Below, piece after piece: positions 51,534 to 60,856 of a stretch of DNA of 64,000 nucleotides. Below the pieces are notes generated by a model. That model saw only the letters and a list, made by a program, of their open reading frames with translations, ran no database searches and was not told the DNA's origin. How positions within the stretch are numbered: position 1 is the stretch's first letter; the number at the start of each line of letters is the position of its first letter. The stretch spans positions 19,315-83,314 of the forward strand of contig NZ_CP083243.1 of the NCBI RefSeq assembly GCF_022836935.1, written 5' to 3'. This DNA is from Ancylobacter polymorphus (GTDB taxonomy: Bacteria > Pseudomonadota > Alphaproteobacteria > Rhizobiales > Xanthobacteraceae). A program made the position numbers and the translations under genes.

Positions 51534-53586
51534 CTAGCGCCACATGCCGCGCATCCGGGCGCCGACATCGACGCGGACCTGTCGCGCCTGTGCGTTTCCT
51601 GCGGGCCCCGCGGTGATCATTGGCCACGCCCGGCCTTCGAACAAGGACAGCAGCTTCGGCGGAATGAAGCGCGTGCGCGAGGCATAGACATGGCGGTCGC
51701 CGGTCGCCGATTGTCCGTGGGTGAAGAAGCGCTGCGGCACCACGAGCGAGAGATTGTCCTTCGCCCGAGTCATCGCGACATAGAGCAGCCGGCGTTCCTC
51801 CTCGATCTCCTCTGTCGTGCCGACGCCGAGGTCCGAGGGGATGCAGCCGTCGACCGTGTTCAGCACGAAGACCGATTTCCATTCCTGGCCCTTCGCCGAA
51901 TGGATGGTGGAGAGGATCAGATAGTCCAGCCTGCCCGGAGGTCGCGTCGGGAGGATCGAGCGTCAATTCGGTCAGGAACCGTTCGCGGGACGGATAGCCT
52001 GCCGCGATGTCCTCGAGCTGCAGCAGGTCGGCCTTGCGCATCTCCGCATCCTCATGGATGCGTTCGAGATGCGGCTCGTACCAGTTGCGGACCTGTCCGA
52101 TCTCCGCCGGCCAGCCGGTGCCGCGCTCGCGCAGGTCGCCCAGCAATGTGACGAAGCCCGGCCAATCGGCCGCGGCGCGGGGAGGGCAGGGCAGTTCGGC
52201 AAGCGTGGCGACCGGGTCCGGCCGGTCGGCCATGGCGTCGAGCACCGTCTGCGCCGACGACGGGCCCACACCCGGGAGAAGCTGCATTACCCGGAAGCCA
52301 GCGACACGGTCGCGCGGATTCTGCGCGAAACGCAGTGCGGCCAGCATGTCCTTCACATGCGCGCTGTCGAGGAACTTTAGCCCGCCGAATTTGACGAATG
52401 GGATGTTGCGGCGGCTCAGCTCGACCTCCAGCGGCCCGCTATGGTGGCTGGCACGGAACAGGACGGCCTGTTCCTTCAGGCGCATGCCGGCTTCCCGGTT
52501 CTCGAGAACCTCCTCCGCCACGAAACGTGCCTGGTCCGCTTCGTCGCGCACCGTGACGAGGCGCGGGCGCTCGGCGGATTCGCGCTCGGTCCAGAGGTTC
52601 TTGGTGAACCGCTCCCGGGCGAGATCGATGACGCCATTGGCGGCCGCCAGGATCGGCTGCGTCGAGCGGTAGTTGCGATCGAGCGTGATGATCTCCGCCG
52701 GCGGGCTGAATTCCTTCGGGAAGTCGAGGATGTTCCGGACCGTGGCCGCGCGGAAGGAATAGATCGATTGCGCGTCGTCCCCGACGACGGTCAGCCCGCG
52801 TCCCCCAGGCTTCAGCGCCGTCAGGATCGAAGCCTGAAGCCGGTTGGTGTCCTGATATTCGTCGACGAGTACGTGATCCCAGCGCCCGCCGATATCGTCG
52901 GCCAGGACTGGATCGCCGACCATCTGCGCCCAATAAAGCAGGAGGTCATCGTAATCGAGCACGTTCTGGACCTGCTTGGTCTCGACATAGCCCGCGAACA
53001 GCTCGCGCAGCTGCGCCTCCCACTGCGCGACCCAGGGAAAGTTCGCGCGCAGCACGTCCTGCAGCGGAGCTTCCGCATTGACCGTCCGCGAATAGATCGC
53101 CAGGCACGTTCCCTTGGTCGGAAACCGGCTTTCCATCTTCGAAAAGCCGAGCTGATGGCGCACGAGGTTCATCAGGTCCGCACTGTCCTCTCGATCATGG
53201 ATGGTGAACTGCGGATCGAGACCGATCTGGTCGGCATAGTCGCGCAGCAGCCGCGCGCCGATGCCGTGGAAGGTGCCCGCCCAGGCGAGCGCGTCGGTGA
53301 GCACGCCGGCCCTGTCTCCCAGCACCCGGGCGCAGATGCGCTCGACGCGACGCCCCATCTCGGAGGCCGCGCGCCGCGAGAAGGTCATCAGCAGGATCCG
53401 GCGCGGATCGGCGCTGTTGACGATCAGATGGGCGACCCGATGCGCCAGCGTGTTGGTCTTGCCCGACCCGGCGCCGGCAATGATCAGCAGCGGCCCGCCG
53501 ACCTTGCCGTCGGCGAGGCCCACGCCATGCTCGACGGCGCTGCGCTGTCGGTCGTTCAACTTTTCCAGATGCGCCGCGCCGCCCAT
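51534..53586 (-). pseudogene. UvrD/Rep-type SF1A helicase, frameshifted
   Basis: The upstream ~545 codons encode a normal helicase N-part: KLNDRQRSAVEHG, LLIIAGAGSGKTNTLAHRVA, HVLVDEYQDTNRLQ, VVGDDAQSIYSFRAAT and ITLDRNYRSTQPILAAAN. After LTLDPPDATSGQAG the reading must shift to continue with LDYLILSTIHSAKGQEW and LLYVAMTRAKDNLSLVVPQR, which ends at 51534. The break is near 51945 and also lacks several residues usual at this position, as a short deletion would produce. Without motifs V and VI in frame the protein should be inactive, unless ribosomal frameshifting rescues it. Confidence 0.85.
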
Positions 53587-53694
53587 ATCCCCGTCCCCGT
53601 ATCCGCTTGAGAATCAACAACCATCCGCGAATACACGGACATTACTCGCTCCGATCTATCGTCGCCGTTACCGAAGAGTCTTTCGCGAGTCCGA

Positions 53695-53729
53695 TTGACT
53701 CAGCCGCCAATTGAGAACAAATAAAGAAC
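53695..53729 (+). promoter_or_regulatory. SOS (LexA) promoter of imuA-imuB-dnaE2
   Basis: TTGACT (53695-53700) followed after 14 bases by GAACAAATAAAGAAC (53715-53729), a perfect GAAC-N7-GAAC LexA box that overlaps the expected -10 region. It is 52 bases before the imuA start. Damage-inducible expression of the mutasome operon is expected. Confidence 0.88.
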
Positions 53730-53780
53730 ATACCAGCGGAGAGACCCCTTGCAAAGCCCTGAGGAGCAGCCTTTTTCGAC

Positions 53781-54539
53781 ATGCCGAAGCCCGCCGTCAG
53801 TTCCATCGCCGAGCTTCGCGAGCGCATCCAGCGCCTCGAAGGCGGGGCGGGCCGTGGGCGGAAGGTTCTGCCGTTCGGTCTGCCGCAGATCGACCGGCGG
53901 CTTCCGGGAGGCGGGCTGGCGCTCGGCTGCCTGCATGAGGTGGCGGGCGGTGGGAATGGCGCGGTTGATGGGGCTGCGGCCGCCTTGTTCGCCGCCGGTG
54001 TTGCGGCACGCGTTCGCGGCAAAGTGCTGTGGTGCGTCACCCGCCAGGATTTGTTCGCACCGGCGCTCGCCCAGGCGGGGCTTCTTCCCGGCCGGGTGAT
54101 CTTCGTTGAGGCGGGCGACGAGAAGGCGCTGCTCGCCTGCATGGAAGAAGGGTTGCGCCATGGGGGGCTCGGCGCCGTCGTCGGGGAGGTGGCACGGCTG
54201 TCGATGACCGCGTCGCGCCGCCTGCAGCTCGCGGCGGAAGGCTCCGGCACCATCGGCATCGCCGTGCGGCGCTGGCGGCGCGCGGCGGAGGTGGCGGATT
54301 TCGGGCAGCCGACGGCCAGCGTCACACGCTGGCGCGTCTCGGTCTTGCCCTCCGAGCCCCTTCCTGTCCCCGGCGTCGGACGCCCCCGCTGGCTGCTGGA
54401 ACTGATCCGGTGTCGCGCCGGAGAAAGCGCGGATTTTGAAGTGGAATCCTGCGATGCACAGGGTCGTATCGCTCTATTTTCCGAGATGGCCGACGGATCG
54501 CCTCAGACGGAAATCGGGCGACGCCGCGCCGCCCTCTGA
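53781..54539 (+). CDS. imuA: ImuA, RecA-like mutasome protein
   Basis: 252 residues with SIAELRERIQRLEGG, VLPFGLPQIDRRLPGGGLAL, GCLHEVAGG and VLWCVTRQDLFAPALAQAGL. This is the ImuA/SulA-like branch of the RecA fold, which lacks a full Walker A. It works with ImuB and DnaE2 in damage-induced mutagenesis in bacteria without UmuDC. SOS-boxed promoter upstream; its end overlaps imuB by 86 bases. An earlier, decayed copy of its 5' part is at 49265-49578. Confidence 0.9.
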   Translation: MPKPAVSSIAELRERIQRLEGGAGRGRKVLPFGLPQIDRRLPGGGLALGCLHEVAGGGNGAVDGAAAALFAAGVAARVRGKVLWCVTRQDLFAPALAQAGLLPGRVIFVEAGDEKALLACMEEGLRHGGLGAVVGEVARLSMTASRRLQLAAEGSGTIGIAVRRWRRAAEVADFGQPTASVTRWRVSVLPSEPLPVPGVGRPRWLLELIRCRAGESADFEVESCDAQGRIALFSEMADGSPQTEIGRRRAAL

Positions 54540-55977
54540 GGCACCGCTTGTCCTCATTGGTCGAGAAGGGCGGCGGCGTGTGGTTCTCGCCGCGGACCTT
54601 GCCGCCCTGCGGGCAGGGTTGCGCATGGGCATGCCGGTGACCAAGGCGCAGGCTCTCGTTCCTGGCCTCGTCGTCATGGACGCTGATCCTCGCGCAGACG
54701 CCGATGGCCTGGCCCGCCTGGCGCTCTGGGCGCTGCAACGCATCTCGCCGATCGTCGCCGCCGATCCGCCCGACGGGCTGGTGATCGACACTACCGGCGC
54801 CGACCATCTTCATGGTGGCGAGGCCGCCATGCTGACATCGATGGTGCAGCGTTTCGCGGCGTCCGGTGTCGAAGCCCGCGCCGCGCTCGCCGATAGCTGG
54901 GGGGCCGCCCATGCCTGCGCCCGCTTCTCCGGTCGGCCGGCGCTCGTGATTCCGCCCGGCGAGAGCGAGGCCGCGCTGAGCGACCTGCCGATCGCAGCGC
55001 TACGGCTCGATTGCGGCATCGTCGCGGATCTGCGCACGCTCGGCTTCGAGCGCATCGGCGAGCTCGCCAGCCAGCCGCGCGCGCCGCTGGCGCTGCGCTT
55101 CGGGCCGGAGATTGGCCGCCGCCTCGACCAAGCCCTTGGGATTGCCGCCGAGCCGATCGATCCCATTCGCGCGCCAGATCTGGTCGAGGTCCGACGGGCC
55201 TATCCCGAGCCTATCGGCGCCGCCGAAACCATCGCCCGTTATGTCAGCAAGCTCGTCACCGAGCTGTGCGAGCAGCTGGAAGCCAGGGGACTCGGCGCCA
55301 AGCGGCTCGACCTGCTGTTTCACCGGGTCGACAATACCCGGCAGGCAATCCGGGTCGGAACGGCGCTGCCCGTGCGTGACGTGCGCCGCCTCACCCGCCT
55401 GCTCACTGACCAGATCGAGAAGGTCGATCCCGGCTTCGGCATCGAGGTGATGACGCTCGCCGCCACCCTGGCCGAGCCGCTTGTCGCGAAGCAGGCGATC
55501 TCGTCGCTCGTGGAAGAGCCCGAAGCCGATGTGTCCGATCTGGTCGACACCCTCGCCAACCGGGTCGGGGAACGCAGCCTCTACCGCTTCGCTCCCGTCG
55601 CCAGCGACGTGCCGGAACGCTCGGTCACGCGAGTGCCGGCGCTCGCTCCCGAGGATGACGCAACCTGGCATGGCGACTGGCCTCGCCCGCCTCGGCTGCT
55701 GCCGCGTCCCGAGCCGATCGAGACCCTGGCGCTCCTGCCCGACCATCCGCCGGTCTGGTTTACGTGGCGCGGCATTCGCCGGCGCGTGCGTCGGGCCGAC
55801 GGACCCGAGCGGCTGTTCGAGGAATGGTGGAAGCGGGACGCCGAGCTGTCGGCCGTGCGGGACTACTTCCGCGTCGAGGATCATGGCGGCGAGCGGTTCT
55901 GGATTTTCCGCGCCGGCGACGGCGAGGATCCCGAGACCGGCTCGCATCGATGGTTCCTGCACGGAATCTTCGGATGA
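54454..55977 (+). CDS. imuB: ImuB, catalytically inactive Y-family polymerase homologue
   Basis: About 507 residues starting [20 protein letters not shown], the usual ImuB opening. It aligns with Y-family polymerases, but the catalytic acidic pairs are absent: the first motif reads VVSLYFPRW and the second region [15 protein letters not shown]. ImuB is a hub linking DnaE2, ImuA and the beta clamp. The C-terminus has [20 protein letters not shown] and [20 protein letters not shown] as in the family. The ATG 18 bases earlier is an alternative start. Its stop overlaps the dnaE2 start. Confidence 0.9.
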   Translation: MHRVVSLYFPRWPTDRLRRKSGDAAPPSEAPLVLIGREGRRRVVLAADLAALRAGLRMGMPVTKAQALVPGLVVMDADPRADADGLARLALWALQRISPIVAADPPDGLVIDTTGADHLHGGEAAMLTSMVQRFAASGVEARAALADSWGAAHACARFSGRPALVIPPGESEAALSDLPIAALRLDCGIVADLRTLGFERIGELASQPRAPLALRFGPEIGRRLDQALGIAAEPIDPIRAPDLVEVRRAYPEPIGAAETIARYVSKLVTELCEQLEARGLGAKRLDLLFHRVDNTRQAIRVGTALPVRDVRRLTRLLTDQIEKVDPGFGIEVMTLAATLAEPLVAKQAISSLVEEPEADVSDLVDTLANRVGERSLYRFAPVASDVPERSVTRVPALAPEDDATWHGDWPRPPRLLPRPEPIETLALLPDHPPVWFTWRGIRRRVRRADGPERLFEEWWKRDAELSAVRDYFRVEDHGGERFWIFRAGDGEDPETGSHRWFLHGIFG

Positions 55978-58900
55978 CCGGCCCCCGCTACGCCGAGCTC
56001 CAGGCGACGTCGCATTTCTCGTTCCTGCGCGGCGCCTCGTCCTGCGAGGAGCTATTCGAGCAGGCGAAGATGCTGGACATCGAGGCGCTCGGCATCGTCG
56101 ACCGAAATTCGCTGGCCGGGATCGTGCGAGCGCATCAGGCGGCGAAGGAAGCCGGCATCCGGCTGATCGTCGGCTGCCGCCTCGATCTCGTCTGCGGGAT
56201 ATCGGTGCTGGTTTATCCGACCGATCGCGACGCCTATGCCCGGCTTTGCCGGCTCCTCTCGTTGGGAAAGAAGCGCGGCGGCAAGGCGAAGTGCCGACTC
56301 GAATGGGCCGATCTCGCCGCCTATGGCGACGGTTTCATCGCTGTGCTTGTGCCGGACGAGGCCGATGAGACCTGCGCGCTCCGGCTTCGCCGGCTTCGCG
56401 AGGCCTTCGCCGACCGCGCCTTCCTGGCGTTGACACTGCGCCGGCGGCCCAACGACCAGCTACGCCTGTGGCAATTGTCGAACATGGCGGCCGCAGCACG
56501 CGTGCCGATCGTCGTGACCAACGACGTGCTGTTCCACGAACCCGGCCGGCGCATCCTGCAGGATGTCGTCGCGGCGATCCGGCACAATGCGACGATTGAC
56601 GAGCTCGGCTTCCGGCGTGAACGGCACGCGGACCGCCACCTGAAGGCGCCGGCCGAAATGCACCGGCTGTTTCCGCGCTATCCCGAGGCACTCGCACGCA
56701 CGATCGAGATCATGGAGCGCTGCCGCTTCTCGCTCGACGAACTCGCTTACCAATATCCGGAGGAGAAACTGTTTCCCGACCTGACGCCCCAGCAGGCGCT
56801 GGAGACGTTGACCTGGGAGGGCGCGGCGCAGCGCTATCCCGAGGGCCTGCCCGGCAAGGTCCGGCGCAACCTCGAGCACGAATTGCGGCTGATTGAGAAG
56901 CTCGAATACGCGCCGTATTTCCTGACCGTCAATTCGATCGTCCGTTTCGCGCGATCACGGGGGATTCTCTGTCAGGGCCGTGGTTCGGCTGCTAACAGCG
57001 CCGTCTGCTATGTCCTCGGCGTCACCAGCATCGACCCGGATCGCAACGACCTGCTGTTCGAACGTTTCGTCTCGGAGGAACGCCGCGAGCCGCCCGACAT
57101 CGATGTCGATTTCGAACACGAGCGGCGCGAGGAGGTCATCCAGTGGGTCTACGAGACCTATGGCCGTGACCGGGCCGCGCTGTGCTCGACCGTGATCCGG
57201 TACAGGGGGAAGGGCGCCATCCGCGATGTCGGCAAGGCGCTCGGCCTGCCGGAGGATTTGACGAAGACTCTATCCTCGCAGGTCTGGGGCTGGTCGGAAG
57301 GCGTCGAGCAGAAGCATGCTGAGGGGCTGAATCTCAACATGGGCGATCGCCGCCTGCGGCTGGCGCTGGAGCTCGCCCATCAGCTGGTCGGCACGCCCAG
57401 ACACCTTTCCCAGCATCCCGGCGGATTCGTTCTCACCCGCGACCGCCTTGACGAGCTGGTGCCGATCGAGCCCGCCGCCATGGTCGACCGCCAGGTTGTG
57501 GAGTGGGACAAGGACGACATCGACATCCTGAAATTCATGAAGGTCGACGTTCTGGCGCTGGGCATGCTGTCCTGCATGCGCCGCGGCTTCGACCTCCTCT
57601 CCGAGCACAAGGGGATCGAGCTCGATTTGGCGACGATCCCGCCGGAGGATCCGCGCACCTACGCCATGATCCGCCGCGCGGACACGTTAGGGACGTTTCA
57701 GATCGAAAGCCGTGCCCAGATGGCGATGCTGCCGCGCATCCGTCCGCGCACCTTCTACGACCTCGTCATCGAGGTCGCCATCGTGCGCCCCGGCCCGATC
57801 CAGGGCGACATGGTCCACCCTTATCTGCGCCGGCGCGAGGGCAAGGAGGATGTCGTCTATCCCAAGCCTGAGCTCGAGGCGGTGCTGGGCAAGACCCTCG
57901 GCGTGCCGCTGTTTCAGGAGCAAGCGATGAGGGTGGCGATCGAATGTGCCGGCTTTACCCCTGGCGAGGCTGACCAGTTGCGCCGCGCCATGGCGACCTT
58001 CAAGCACACGGGTGGGGTGTCGAAGTTCGGTGAGAAGCTCATTGGCGGCATGGTCACCCATGGCTATGAGCGCGATTTCGCCGAGCGCACCTTTCGCCAG
58101 CTTGAGGGCTTCGGCTCCTATGGTTTTCCGGAGAGCCATGCGGCTTCCTTCGCCTTGATCGCCTATGCCTCGTCCTGGCTGAAGTGCTGGCATCCGGACG
58201 TGTTCTGCGCGGCGCTGCTGAACGCCCAGCCCATGGGCTTTTACGCGCCGGCGCAGATCGTGCGGGACGCGACGGCGCACGGCGTCGAGGTTCGGCCTGT
58301 CTGCGTCAACACCTCACGGTGGGACTGCACGCTGGAGCCGCGCGATGCCGATGACGGTTGCTTCGCCGTTCGGCTGGGGTTGCGCATGGTCAAGGGACTC
58401 GGCAATGCCGAGGCTGCGCGTCTGGTCTCCTGCCGCACCGATCAGCCTTTCCTGTCGGTCGATGACCTCTGGCGCCGCGCGCGCATTCCGTCGGCCGCCC
58501 TGGTCGAACTCGCTGAGGCCGACGCCTTCCGCCCGGCGCTTGGTCTCGCACGCCGTGAAGCGCTTTGGGCGATCAAGGCGCTGCGCGATGAACCCCTCCC
58601 GCTGTTCGCCGCTGCGGCCGTCCGGGAAGCTTCACCGGTTCCAGAACAGGATGAGCAGGTCGTTGCTCTTCGCCCCATGGCCGCTGGCGGCGAAGTTGTC
58701 GAGGACTACGGGCATGTGGGGCTGACCCTGCGTGATCACCCCGTTTCCTTTCTGCGAAAAGATCTGGCGCGACGGCGCATCATCACCTGCGCCGAAGCAA
58801 TGGCCTCGCGCGACCGGCGCTGGGTCGAGGTCGCAGGCCTCGTGCTCGTGCGGCAGCGTCCCGGCTCGGCTAAGGGGGTGATGTTCATAACCCTCGAGGA

Positions 58901-59243
58901 TGAGACTGCCGTCGCCAACCTCGTCGTCTGGCAGAAAGTGTTCGAGACGCATCGGCGCATCGTGCTCGGCGCCGGCATGATCGGCGTGCGGGGGCGCATT
59001 CAGCGGGAAGGCGAGGTGGTTCATCTCGTCGCCCATAACCTGACCGATCTCTCGGCCGAGCTGGCCAGCGTCGGAACGCGCGACGGCAGTTTCCCGCTCT
59101 CACATGGGCGTGGAGATGAGTTCCACCACGGTTCGCCGACGCCTGACCCGCGCGGTCTGTCGAAGGGACCGCGACCGCGCGACATCGTGGACCCGTATGG
59201 CCACATCGACGAGATCAGGGTGAAGACCCGGGATTTCCGGTAG
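55974..59243 (+). CDS. dnaE2: DnaE2, error-prone DNA polymerase III alpha-type
   Basis: About 1089 residues. The N-terminal PHP domain starts [20 protein letters not shown]; the polymerase core contains [40 protein letters not shown] (catalytic PDIDVDF, ~residue 373) and [20 protein letters not shown]. Then come [40 protein letters not shown], a helix-hairpin-helix and a C-terminal OB region. This is the error-prone C-family polymerase of the ImuA-ImuB-DnaE2 mutasome. Intact and full length. The ATG at 55974 overlaps the imuB stop; a longer frame to 55764 lies inside imuB. Confidence 0.93.
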   Translation: MTGPRYAELQATSHFSFLRGASSCEELFEQAKMLDIEALGIVDRNSLAGIVRAHQAAKEAGIRLIVGCRLDLVCGISVLVYPTDRDAYARLCRLLSLGKKRGGKAKCRLEWADLAAYGDGFIAVLVPDEADETCALRLRRLREAFADRAFLALTLRRRPNDQLRLWQLSNMAAAARVPIVVTNDVLFHEPGRRILQDVVAAIRHNATIDELGFRRERHADRHLKAPAEMHRLFPRYPEALARTIEIMERCRFSLDELAYQYPEEKLFPDLTPQQALETLTWEGAAQRYPEGLPGKVRRNLEHELRLIEKLEYAPYFLTVNSIVRFARSRGILCQGRGSAANSAVCYVLGVTSIDPDRNDLLFERFVSEERREPPDIDVDFEHERREEVIQWVYETYGRDRAALCSTVIRYRGKGAIRDVGKALGLPEDLTKTLSSQVWGWSEGVEQKHAEGLNLNMGDRRLRLALELAHQLVGTPRHLSQHPGGFVLTRDRLDELVPIEPAAMVDRQVVEWDKDDIDILKFMKVDVLALGMLSCMRRGFDLLSEHKGIELDLATIPPEDPRTYAMIRRADTLGTFQIESRAQMAMLPRIRPRTFYDLVIEVAIVRPGPIQGDMVHPYLRRREGKEDVVYPKPELEAVLGKTLGVPLFQEQAMRVAIECAGFTPGEADQLRRAMATFKHTGGVSKFGEKLIGGMVTHGYERDFAERTFRQLEGFGSYGFPESHAASFALIAYASSWLKCWHPDVFCAALLNAQPMGFYAPAQIVRDATAHGVEVRPVCVNTSRWDCTLEPRDADDGCFAVRLGLRMVKGLGNAEAARLVSCRTDQPFLSVDDLWRRARIPSAALVELAEADAFRPALGLARREALWAIKALRDEPLPLFAAAAVREASPVPEQDEQVVALRPMAAGGEVVEDYGHVGLTLRDHPVSFLRKDLARRRIITCAEAMASRDRRWVEVAGLVLVRQRPGSAKGVMFITLEDETAVANLVVWQKVFETHRRIVLGAGMIGVRGRIQREGEVVHLVAHNLTDLSAELASVGTRDGSFPLSHGRGDEFHHGSPTPDPRGLSKGPRPRDIVDPYGHIDEIRVKTRDFR

Positions 59244-59334
59244 CGGCGAGGACCGCTGGCCGGGGATTTTCCGCCCACCTGAGTCGAAAGCCGATTTCGC
59301 GCGTTTAGGTGGGGAATGACCAAGGGAGGACCCT

Positions 59335-59511
59335 ATGACCAGACGCGAACTTATCGATACGGGCACCGACAAACGCTATGTCCGTCGCGACGAGCAAGGC
59401 CAATTCAAGGAATCCGACGATGTCGGCAGGTCGCTGGCGCAGGACGTGCGCAAATCGGCGAAGATGAAGGTGAAGGCGGGCGAGGGCGACAGGGGCGACC
59501 GCAAGCGCTAG
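59335..59511 (+). CDS. small basic protein, 58 aa
   Basis: An ATG at 59335 with GGGAGGA 4 bases upstream opens MTRRELIDTGTDKRYVRRDE, a 58-residue Lys/Arg/Asp-rich protein that ends VKAGEGDRGDRKR. It is probably disordered and has no cysteine, membrane segment or known domain; the excellent ribosome-binding site supports expression. It lies between dnaE2 and the exonuclease III gene, 10 bases before the latter, in the same direction, so it may be part of the repair transcript. Similar short proteins occur in Hyphomicrobiales genomes. No function is known to me. Confidence 0.6.
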   Translation: MTRRELIDTGTDKRYVRRDEQGQFKESDDVGRSLAQDVRKSAKMKVKAGEGDRGDRKR

Positions 59512-59521
59512 CCCTGCCGCG

Positions 59522-60305
59522 ATGAAGATCGCGACCTTCAACGTCAATGGCGTAAATGGCCGGCTTTCGGTGCTGCTGCGATGGTTGGCCGACGCACAGC
59601 CCGACGTCGTGTGCCTGCAGGAGCTGAAGGCACCGGACGAACGGTTCCCCCGCCGCGAGATCGAAAAGGCCGGATACGGCGCCATCTGGCATGGGCAGAA
59701 GAGTTGGAACGGTGTCGCGATCCTCGCGCGCGGGGCGGATCCGATCGAAACCCGCCGCGGCCTTCCGGGGGATCCGGATGACAGCCACAGCCGCTATATC
59801 GAGGCCGCCATTGGCGGCATCCTCATCGGCTGCCTGTACCTGCCCAACGGCAACCCCGCGCCAGGCCCGAAATTCGAGTACAAGCTCCGCTGGTTCGAGC
59901 GCATGACGGCCTATGCATCGGAGCTGCTCGATCTCGATGTGCCGGTGATGCTGATCGGCGATTACAATGTCATGCCGACGGAGCTGGACGTCTACAAGCC
60001 CGAGCGATGATGCCCTGTTTCGGCCCGAGGTCCGCAGCGCCTTCCATGCCCTGGTCGCGCAAGGTTGGACCGACGCCCTGCGCGAGCTCCATCCGGGCGT
60101 GCGCATCTACACCTTCTGGGACTATTTCCGGAACGCCTGGGGCCGCAACGCCGGCCTGCGACTCGACCATCTGCTGTTGAGCCCGGCTATCGCTGACCGC
60201 CTCATCGCGGCGGATGTCGATCGCGCCGTCCGTGGCTGGGAGAAGGCCAGCGATCACGCCCCAGTCTGGATCGAACTCGCCGACATTATCGAGGGCGAAG
60301 CATGA
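59522..60305 (+). pseudogene. xthA: exonuclease III family gene (xth) with frameshift
   Basis: The first 162 codons are a normal ExoIII/AP-endonuclease start: MKIATFNVNGVNGRLSVLLR, DVVCLQELKAPDERFP (catalytic Glu), NGVAILARG, YLPNGNPAPGPKFEYKLRWF and MLIGDYNVMPTELDVYKPER. They end at a TGA at 60008. In another frame the protein continues DDALFRPEVRSAFHALVAQG and GLRLDHLLLSPAIAD, ending KASDHAPVWIELADIIEG (catalytic His). The residues normally between ER and DDAL (WV) are missing, consistent with an 8-base deletion between CGATG repeats. Both halves are well conserved, so the mutation is recent. Inactive unless suppressed. Confidence 0.85.
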
Positions 60306-60739
60306 ATGTCTCCGATCCCTATGAACTGGCGCGTTTCAGGACGGCCCAACACCCCGTCTTCGAGACCGCCCTCGCGGAACTGCGCGCCGGCCGCAAGCAG
60401 ACGCACTGGATGTGGTTCATCTTCCCGCAATTGCGCGGCCTCGGCCGCTCGCCGACCGCCCAATTTTATGGGATCTCCTCGATCGAGGAAGCCCGCGCCT
60501 ACCTTGCCGATCCGGTCCTCGGCGAACGCCTGCGGCTCGCCACAGCGTCGACGCTCACCGTCGAGAGCCGCTCGGCACACGCGATCTTCGGCTCGCCCGA
60601 CGACATGAAATTCCGCTCCTCGATGACGCTGTTCAGCGTAGCGGCGGGAGGGGAGGCCGGTTCTCCATTTCCGCAAGCGCTGGATCGATATTTTGCCGGA
60701 GAGGCGGATGCGCAGACTCTGCGTCTCCTTGAGGGTTGA
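60302..60739 (+). CDS. DUF1810 family protein
   Basis: 145 residues containing DPYELARFRTAQHPVFETAL, KQTHWMWFIFPQLRGLGRSP, TAQFYGISSIEEARAYLADP and SAHAIFGSPDDMKFRSSMTL, the DUF1810 (calpastatin-like) family, soluble and small, of unknown activity. It overlaps the end of the xth pseudogene by ATGA, so it was translationally coupled to it and may be weakly translated now. Often found near repair or nucleotide-metabolism genes, but no role is established. Confidence 0.85.
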   Translation: MNVSDPYELARFRTAQHPVFETALAELRAGRKQTHWMWFIFPQLRGLGRSPTAQFYGISSIEEARAYLADPVLGERLRLATASTLTVESRSAHAIFGSPDDMKFRSSMTLFSVAAGGEAGSPFPQALDRYFAGEADAQTLRLLEG

Positions 60740-60856
60740 GCCGCATCGGCGCCTCTAAACGGTCCGATCACGCTAGGTACGCGGCGCGGGCGGAACATGT
60801 TCCTGTCCGTGGCATTCTTGGGTTCAGGGATGATGTGTCTCCATCCGAGGACGCCG

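Noticed and set aside
60792..60803. Palindrome GGAACATGTTCC before ligD as an SOS box
   Set aside because: It does not fit GAAC-N7-GAAC or a known LexA spacing, and it is short enough to arise by chance.
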